The notes beneath the pieces are model-generated. The model did no database searches. It had not been told where the DNA came from and saw only the letters and a program-made list of their open reading frames with translations. 7,723 bases of DNA from positions 1 to 7,723 of the forward strand of contig CABPYL010000063.1 in the NCBI GenBank assembly GCA_902461565.1, given 5' to 3'. This DNA comes from an uncultured Porphyromonadaceae bacterium (lineage in GTDB: Bacteria > Bacteroidota > Bacteroidia > Bacteroidales > Muribaculaceae). The position numbers and the translations under genes are program-made. This document shows, one piece after another, positions 1 through 7,400 of this stretch (within the stretch, counting starts at the first letter, position 1; each line of letters starts with the position of its first letter).

Positions 1-38
1 AATGTTCTCTTGCCTTCGGTTTTCACCGGCAGCGGTTG

Positions 39-69
39 CAAAATTACGCCGTTATCAAATTTCAGCCAA
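39..69 (-). promoter_or_regulatory. Bacteroidota-type promoter P1, reading left
   Basis: On the minus strand, TAATTTTG (complement of 39-46) matches the TAnnTTTG -7 element. TTG (complement of 67-69, within TTTGG) sits exactly 20 nt upstream as the -33 element. Transcription would start near position 32-36 and run off the left edge, so the gene served lies outside the window. The element is followed by CA, as in the two other promoters here. The match rests on the published Bacteroides consensus and has not been tested. Confidence 0.72.
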
Positions 70-150
70 ATTTTTGTCCAAAATTTAACTTATTTTAATT
101 CTTGCGCCGCGCTCTCGCAGCCGCCCCGGGGTCGTTCCCGAAAGCGAGTG

Positions 151-181
151 CAAAATTACTACCTTCTTCCGAATCCTCCAA
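151..181 (-). promoter_or_regulatory. Bacteroidota-type promoter P2, reading left
   Basis: This is a second minus-strand promoter, 112 bp upstream of P1 and with the same geometry: TAATTTTG (complement of 151-158), 20-nt spacer, TTG (complement of 179-181, within TTTGG). A transcript from here would run through the GC-rich stretch 107-148 and then through P1. The identical -7 octamer and spacer length make chance less likely. Tandem promoters would give the unseen leftward gene two start points. Confidence 0.68.
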
Positions 182-238
182 ATATTTTCCAAAGAATTTA
201 TGTCCTAAAACAGAAATTTAACATTTTGCAACAGTTTG

Positions 239-271
239 AGGGCCTTTCAGCGCCCCATCCGGCCCTGAAAG
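239..271. repeat. Two overlapping alternative stems
   Basis: AGGGCC (239-244) pairs with GGCCCT (261-266), and CTTTCAG (244-250) pairs with CTGAAAG (265-271). The arms overlap by one or two bases, so the two stems cannot both form completely. There is no T-run on either side, so this is not a convincing intrinsic terminator. It lies upstream of P2 on the minus strand and upstream of the rightward promoter, so neither predicted transcript contains it. It may simply be a DNA-level binding site or chance. Confidence 0.35.
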
Positions 272-297
272 CCAAAATTCCATCCCCCCGGCAACAG

Positions 298-318
298 AAT
301 GTGTAGATTTTACACATT
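298..318. repeat. Perfect 8-bp inverted repeat, operator-like
   Basis: AATGTGTA (298-305) and TACACATT (311-318) are exact reverse complements separated by GATTT. The dyad ends 53 bp upstream of the -33 element of the rightward promoter. It is AT-rich and lacks a following T-tract, so a protein-binding dyad fits better than a terminator. No regulator is encoded in the window to pair with it. Confidence 0.5.
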
Positions 319-362
319 GAATTCCTGTGGGGTTTGAATTCCTGAAATTCCTGAAATTTTTG
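319..362 (+). repeat. Short direct-repeat array, 9-mers
   Basis: GAATTCCTG occurs at 319-327 and again at 336-344. It is followed immediately by AAATTCCTG (345-353) and the degenerate AAATTTTTG (354-362), giving three contiguous 9-bp units plus one detached copy. The array ends nine bases before the -33 TTG at 372. This is the position where an activator site or an AT-rich UP-like element would lie. It could also be simple slippage in AT-rich DNA. Confidence 0.45.
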
Positions 363-371
363 CTGTAGAAT

Positions 372-402
372 TTGGAAATTATAAGATGTTGGTTTATATT
401 TG
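372..402 (+). promoter_or_regulatory. Bacteroidota-type promoter for the RHS operon
   Basis: TTG (372-374, in TTTGG) and TATATTTG (395-402) match the -33 and -7 consensus with a 20-nt spacer, the same spacing as the two leftward promoters. The start site should fall near 405-409, leaving a leader of about 20-24 nt before the ATG at 429. I found no other promoter match between here and the lipoprotein gene at 7576, so this one probably transcribes all three genes. Confidence 0.78.
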
Positions 403-428
403 CAACGAACCTTCTGAAACATCATACT

Positions 429-1445
429 ATGAAACTACTATTTTTCTCGTTTTCGTTATTAATTGCATTAGCTTCATGGGCTGAGGAGGTGCGGTTTGAT
501 TGGGCTGTTGAGCCCCTCGGAGGAGATATTCTACAGAATACCGTATGGGATTTTTCACGGCAGAATGCGGCTTTTGATAATGCCCGGATGTCGGTTTCTA
601 TATATGGCGATTCGCTGCTTTCGGAGAGGTTTGATGGCAGAAGTTTCTGGTACTGCACACGCGACGATTCTCTGTCGTTTATCGGCGAGGAGGATCGTCT
701 GACACTTATAAATCTTAATAAACCCGCTTTTATTGCTCCGATTCCATTGAATTTTAACATTCTCAATTGTGGGATGGAATTTGTTGCGGGCGGTCATGGC
801 GGAGGCCGACAGTTTGACATTTATGAGCGCGGCACTCTTGAGTTCGCTTCGTCATCGCGGCCCGGAATACTGATTCTATCGCCGGGCGACACGATTCCAG
901 ATGTACTTGCCGTGAGAGAACGCAGAGATGTTGTCGCCACTTTTTCATACGATGCCGATGCCCCGAGCCAACATCTGACAGTGGAAACATACCGCTGGTA
1001 CAGCGCTTCGGGCATGACGACTCTTCTACCACTTGCAGTTCAGAGAACTGCAAGTACGGGTCGAAACGGGTCTGAAAGGACGTATTCAATGGCATATCTG
1101 CCATCCAACGAAGATATTGACATAACGAGCCGAAACTCCGGCGGCGCTGATGAAAAAATTCTTGCATTCGCGGCAATTGAGGCTGCTCTGCAGGATGCTT
1201 TCGTAACGCTGGATGGAAGAACAATTACAGGTCGTTTCTGTATGCCACAATCAGGACTGACAGTAACTCTCGACATAGTTGACGCGGCAGGACATTTATA
1301 TATGCACAAGAGCTCCATATCGAGCGGAGAGAACGATGAAATAAAAATTGACTGCTCCGGTCTGCGCATCGGCCAGTATATCGCTGTTATCGGTGTAGAA
1401 GGCATGAATCTTGAATCGAAAAAACAACTTATTATAATTCTGTGA
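429..1445 (+). CDS. Secreted protein of unknown function with T9SS-like C-terminal domain
   Basis: This encodes 338 residues. The start is the ATG at 429: the in-frame TTG at 372 is the promoter -33 element, so the longer reading would begin upstream of transcription. Residues 1-18 form a clear signal peptide (Lys2, hydrophobic core, S-W-A cleavage site before EE). The middle, about 19-270, is not recognised; it contains a Gly-rich patch (GGHGGGRQFD) and beta-type alternation, and no catalytic motif is evident. The last ~63 residues (276-338) read like a compact beta domain: TLDIVDAAGH, then IDCSGLRIGQYIAVI, then KKQLIIIL. That pattern resembles the type A sorting domain of type IX secretion substrates, or a DUF3244-like Bacteroidales beta sandwich. 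The stop TGA lies 2 nt before the ATG of the RHS gene (and overlaps a GTG at 1442), implying translational coupling. A role as surface partner of the RHS protein is inference from position only. Confidence 0.85.
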   Translation: MKLLFFSFSLLIALASWAEEVRFDWAVEPLGGDILQNTVWDFSRQNAAFDNARMSVSIYGDSLLSERFDGRSFWYCTRDDSLSFIGEEDRLTLINLNKPAFIAPIPLNFNILNCGMEFVAGGHGGGRQFDIYERGTLEFASSSRPGILILSPGDTIPDVLAVRERRDVVATFSYDADAPSQHLTVETYRWYSASGMTTLLPLAVQRTASTGRNGSERTYSMAYLPSNEDIDITSRNSGGADEKILAFAAIEAALQDAFVTLDGRTITGRFCMPQSGLTVTLDIVDAAGHLYMHKSSISSGENDEIKIDCSGLRIGQYIAVIGVEGMNLESKKQLIIIL

Positions 1446-1447
1446 GT

Positions 1448-4400
1448 ATGCAATGGTTATCGAAATTTATATTATGCATTGCGGCACTGGTTGTAGCGAT
1501 GTCGTGCTTTGCCGAGAACCCGGCAGGGCTGATGCTTTCGCCGCAGACGAGCGAGATTATCACTCCGACACCATCGAGCGCGCAGCAGATTCGCTATCAG
1601 AGCCCGCAGCCTTCGCTTGCTACAGGTGCTGTCAACCTGTCAATTCCGCTGTATACAATTGAGGCGGAAGACCTTTCGATACCGTTCTCTCTCAGCTATC
1701 ATACCTCCGGCATCAAGCCTGCCGACGACCCATACCCTTGCGGCTACGGATGGTCGATGCTCCCGGCGCTTAAGATTACACGAACAGTACGCGGACGTGC
1801 CGACGAGTTGTTCGATTACTGGGGCGATAAATTTTCAATAGCAAGCCAGCCAGACCCAAAACTACCATACGCCTGCATGGTAGCTACCGTGTACCCGGAT
1901 AAATTCTATAAGGAAGAGTTTACCAACCGATACGATCCAGAAAAAGATATATTTACCATATCCCTGCCATCGGGCACTTACAAAAGAATTTATCAGAAAG
2001 ATTATGACGGCAATATATCTTTCATAGGCGGAGGCGCCGATGATGAGATTGTTGTAACAGCCAATGAAGGGCTGAACGACTTTTATGTCCATGATTCCAA
2101 TGGGTTCGTCTATCATTTCGGAAGAGGTACAGATGATGCTTCTGTCGAGATTATCCAGAGTGAACATTACTACACATCGAATACCCCGACATGCTGGGGT
2201 ATAATCGACATTACCCTGCCTTCGGGCCGCACGATAGATTTTACCTGGAGGCGTTATGGACCGGCCATAAAAGAATTCTTTGGCGGTGAAATATTTTGCG
2301 ACCAGTTCGAATATGTAAACGGCATGGCAAACGATATGTCGGAATCTGAAAAGATGAAGGCCGCGTCGTGGAATAGTGTTCCGATAAGCGTCAATGGCAA
2401 TTATCACCACCGTATAGCTCTTTCGTCGGTTTCATTCCCGGGCGGTACGATAAGCCTTAACTACAGCGGTAAAAAACTTGACAGATTTACAGCCGTTGCC
2501 GCTTCTGATACTGTCAGAACCATACAGCTGAGCTATGGCGAAGGTGCTGTGGAATCCTTATTTCTTAAGAGTGTTTCTGTGTCCGGAGAAGGCACATATA
2601 GTTTCGAATACGACCCGCAGCGCTTTGAAGACAATAATGCTAAATATCGTCAGGACTGGTGGGGCTATTATAACGGATTGAAGCCATTCTCCCAACCGAA
2701 TAGTGGAAACCTTTCGCCTTATCTAAAATTTAGAGCGCATTACTACGGGGGGCCCAAAGGGCTTGACACTACTACAGATACAGGCAGTTTCGGCCATGCC
2801 GACCGTTCGGTGAATGAAACGGCCATGCAGGCCGGGATATTGAAAAAGATAATATATCCGACGGGCGGCTACTCCGCTTTTGAATACGAAACTCACAGAT
2901 TCCCTGCAACCAAAGTCGATTCCGAAGACAATCTATTACCCAAGACGGATCCGGAGCTTGACAAGGGCGGAGGGCTGCGCGTTAAGAAAATAAGCACATA
3001 TACCGGAGAGGAAGACCAACGGCCGCACATCAGAACATATCAGTATGATTCGGTGGTGGTTACCGCTGTGCCGTCGGCCGCCACGTTCGTATCGGTGTCG
3101 GACGCCATAGGCCTGTGTTATCCCGTATTCGAATCGCCTCGAGCAAGACATTACAGGCAGCTTTATGTAAACTGGGCTTCCGATTATATGCAAAACCATA
3201 TCGGAGAAGAGGCTATATGGTACAGTCAGGTAACCGAATTATATGATGAAGGGAAAATCGTACACCGCTTCGGTTATCTCACAGATACAAGCGAAGAAGT
3301 GCGTTATTGGGGGCATTTATATCCGCTCTCTCTGAATAATGTATTCACGCATGGTGTGCTTCCATTCAGCAAAGAGATATATAAATCTGAGAATGGCGGC
3401 TATAAGAAAGTTGCAACAACAGAATACGACTACGAGACTACATATACCTCGACAATATACAATACCCATATACAACGCCTTATCATAAATGCCGCAGGCA
3501 AACTTGTAGAGCAGCCGGATTTCATCAACGGAAGATACTATTTAACAGACAGCGGATTATTCTACCAGATAAATACGTCTGATGACATAATTGGCGATTA
3601 TCCGTATGAGCTTAATGTTTATCCACTTGAACTGCAGTCGGACCGGCTCAAATCCAAAACAGTTACGCAACATCTTGAGAACGGCGATTTTACGCAGACG
3701 GAGACCTACGAATATGTACCCGGTACGTCGATAGTCAAGTCGGTATCGACCACCAATCCAGCCGACGGCCGCATCGATTGCATAGAACTAAAATATCCTT
3801 CGGCTGAAAATGCGGTTGAGAAACTGATGAAAGATGCAAACATGGTCGGGGTGCCGGTTGAGTCTACTCATACATTTGGCAGCGCTAAGGTAACAATCAG
3901 CCGCGAGATGGCCAGCTATGGCAACAGGGTTTTCCGTCCGGCAAAGGAATGGCAGTGGCGCGGAGAAGAGAAATGGCTTGCAGGAAGTTACCGCTACGAC
4001 AGTTACGGCAACCTGCAGGAATATCTCGGACAGGATTCCGTCCCGTCGGCCTATCTGTGGGGCTATACCTCGCTGTACCCTGTCTATCAGATACAAGGCT
4101 GCGATTATTCGGAAGTAAGCAGTCGCAACACATCCGCATACATAAGCAACGGCTCTGCCGAGAAAGCGGAGCTTGTTATGCCGTCGGATAAGCTGAGCCT
4201 TGTAACCAAAGCGCTATGGAAGCCGGCTGTCGGGATAAGTTCGCTCCGGCAGCCTAATGGTCTTACGACAAGCTATGATTACGACTATGCAGGTCGCCTT
4301 ATCCACACATCTATCGACGATTACGGACCTATTGACCGCTACTATTACTATATCAACTACAATGGTCTGAACTATACCTCGCATGGCGTTTATATATCAG

Positions 4401-7400
4401 GGACAGCTTCATTCACCGACATCCGTGATGTAACGCATTACGACGGCCTCGGTCGCGAGATATCGAAGGTTCAGGCAGTTCCGGAAGCAGGCGGATACAT
4501 TTCGGTATATACCGAGTACGACTCTATGGACAGGCCTTTCAGACAATGGGCGCCTGTCATGCTTTCCAGTCGGCATCCTACCCTGGATGCCATACGGTCG
4601 GCTTCGCAAAGTTACTACAACACCGCACACGCCTACCAGACAACTTTCTATGAACCTTCGCCTGCAGGTACTGTCATAGGATCGCGCAAGGCCGGTCAGG
4701 AATGGAATACCGAGAACCGCAATATTGCTGTAAAATACCTCGTCAATAAGGATTCCGGCGACTACTGCTGCCCCGACTGCTATTCATCGAGCTCGTCGCG
4801 CTATGTCTATACCGATAAGCGCAACTATCCCGCAGGAGCTCTTACGATTGAAGAAGTTACCGACGAAGAGGGCCATGTGAACATGACGTTCCGCGATGTC
4901 CGCGGAAAGACAGTGTTGGTACGCGAGGGCGTTCCCGGCGACTGGAACGATACCCGATATGTCTATAACGACTACGGAGATCTTCTCTATGTGATACAGC
5001 CGCAGAGCAAAGGGAGCGTCTTGAAACAATCATGCTTCCGTTATGAGTATGACTCGCGTGGCAACTGCACACTGAAAGCCCTTCCAAACATTACTCAGAA
5101 CCGCTATCGCTACGATTCCCGCAACAGGCTGTTCGCCGAGCAGGACGGCAACATGCAGAATTCGGGTTTGTGGCTAATCCATCATTACGACGCCCTCGGA
5201 CGTCCGGCCTTCAGCGCCTACGCCACAGTAGCGAATGCCGACATCACCACTCTGAGCAAGAAATCGTTCACCGTCGCAGCTCCCGTCGCAGGGAAAAGTC
5301 TCGCAACCGCTACCGGCGGTTATGTATGCCCGGAGGATCTGACGGCAAAGCTGACATATATCGAGCTGGCAGAGGTGCACTATTATGATTCCTACGACTA
5401 TGTCGGGGGGCTGAATGGCGGATGGCAGAGTTTCCTCTCGTCGGGGACACCCCACAGCAACCGCACCTTAGGTCTGGAAACAGCGACGGGCGCCGGCAGT
5501 CATATCCGGATGAAGGTGTTCGACAACATCGGACGTGTCATCCGCGAGGCCTATGGCGAGATATCGCAGGAGCCGGAATCGGAATCGAGCTATGTCTATG
5601 ATTACGAAGGCCGTATTGTAAGTCAGACGGATGTGGCACGAGGTTCGGAAACCATCACCCGGAATACATCGAACACCTACTATCGCTCGGGGCGTCTGCA
5701 TTCCACTACCGTCACTCAAAGCGAACGGACCGCAGCCATAACGTACTCCTATGACAAAAGCGGCAAGCTTGCAAAGGTGGAATTCGGCGACAATATCAGT
5801 CAGGTTTTCAGCTATAACGCCAACGGCTGGATGACTTCCAATACCGCCACGGCCACCCGGGAACTGCAAGTGTTGCCTCAAGATTCTATCCGTCCCGTCT
5901 TAAAGGTAGCTTCCAATCCCATTAAGACTATCCTTGAAGAGAAACTGTATTATGCAGACACCGCTGATGCAGGCGTTCCGAGGTACGACGGCAAGATTTC
6001 GGTTCGCAGGAACGGCTCGCTGCTGATTGCCTACGATTACGACAATCACGGGCGGTTGGCTTCGTCGCAGACATCGATGGCCGACCACCCGACGTGGAAT
6101 CTTACCGACTACTCCACGGCCTACACCTACGACCGCAATGCCAACATCACCTCCATCTCCCGCCAGGGTATCGTCAGCCGCGTAGGGAATCTGAATACAT
6201 TCGGCCACCATTCGCGCTACGACATCGGCTATGCCTCCAACAAGATTGTGTCGATGCAGATTTCGCGCGACGGTGAGGATTATGAGGGACGTACAGGACC
6301 GGGCGAGACCGGAAATATCCGCAATTTCTCCTATGACCCCAACGGCAATCTCAGCAAGGACCCGTCGCGCGGCATCGTATCGACTAACTTCAACCGGCTG
6401 AATCTGCCTACAGATATCTACTTCAGCAACGGACATCGGCAGACCATCACCTACGACGGTTTCGGACAGAAGCGGAGTGTTGTATATAGTCAGACCACCG
6501 ACCCGATGCTCGTTGCGACGACAGCCGTACCCGACGACAGCGCCTACACCGTGCTTAGCAGCAGAAAGTACCTCGGCTCGCACGTCTTTGTGGGCGACAG
6601 CCTCGAATACTCCGCCTTCCCCGGCGGATACTTCACCCCGGAAGGCACCTACTACTACATTACCGACTGGCAAGGGAATAACAAAGCCGTATTCAGCAGC
6701 AAAGGCAACCTCGTCCAGCAGACAAATTACTACCCATACGGAGAACCGACCGTAGAGCCGAAGGGTCAGCGCTACCTCTTCGGCGGCAAGGAACGCGAGC
6801 ACGCCGGCGGCTGCAACACCTACGACTTCGGCGCCCGCTGGCTGACTTCCTTTGGTAGTTGGAACTCCGCGGATGACTTTTCCGAAAAATATTATTCAAT
6901 TAGTCCATATGTTTACTGTCATGCAGACCCGATAAATTATATTGATCCAGATGGTAGAATTGAATGGCCGGTAGATGAATCTTATAATGGAAAAACTCGG
7001 AGACACGAAAATAATTATAACGAGCGTCGTGTAAAAGATGGCTCAATTCGATACCATCATGGTGTAGATATCAATATTGGGAGTAAAGATGATGATTTAG
7101 GAGCTCCAGTTTACGCCACTCACGACGGAATAGTTGTTAAAATACAGGATTATACGGATGGTAATGCAGGCGGTACTCGAATAAAAATCCAATCTAATGA
7201 TGGCAAAGTCGCAACATTCTATATGCATCTTGACAAAATCTGTGATGACATTAAACCGAATGGTCAAATTGTTGAAGGTCAGCAAATTGGTGCTATTGGA
7301 GGAAGCGGCTGCGGGAATACAAAGAAGTACCCACCTCATTTACATTACGAACTTTTTATAAATGGGAACTATTCAGATCCAACTAATGGAAAACACCTTG

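Larger units (their letters stand above)
1..428. other. Divergent non-coding regulatory region
   Basis: I see no credible gene here. Open frames on both strands lack family resemblance, signal peptides or sensible contexts, and they cross promoter elements. The stretch holds two minus-strand promoters on the left and one plus-strand promoter on the right. Between them are a GC-rich island around 107-148 and three small repeat structures (239-271, 298-318, 319-362). It therefore looks like the shared upstream region of a leftward gene outside the window and the rightward RHS operon. No RNA gene or riboswitch family was recognised. Confidence 0.8.

Noticed and set aside
17..28. CGGT-TTTC-ACCG mini-hairpin as a terminator
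   Set aside because: It has only four base pairs and no T-run on either strand, so it is not distinguishable from chance.
37..159. Repeated TGCAAAATTAC as a mobile-element or attachment-site repeat
   Set aside because: The matches reduce to promoter elements at fixed spacing on the minus strand. No inverted termini, transposase or target duplication is seen.
212..232. TTTAACATTTTGCA as a rightward -7 element
   Set aside because: The TA and TTTG parts are out of register with TAnnTTTG, and no TTG is found at the right distance upstream.
239..271. GC-rich stems as an intrinsic terminator
   Set aside because: No poly-T follows on either strand and no gene ends nearby.
10..306. 98-codon plus-strand open frame in the intergenic region
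   Set aside because: It overlaps both leftward promoters, has non-protein-like composition, no promoter or family resemblance, and starts in the presumed leader of the left-hand gene.
198..425. 75-codon minus-strand open frame
   Set aside because: It crosses the rightward promoter and the repeat array, and no recognisable protein signature is present.
5900..6802. 300-codon minus-strand open frame opposite the RHS gene
   Set aside because: It lies antisense to a clearly coding, high-GC YD-repeat region with complementary codon bias. The Val/Ala/Arg-rich product shows no domain, so it is a shadow.
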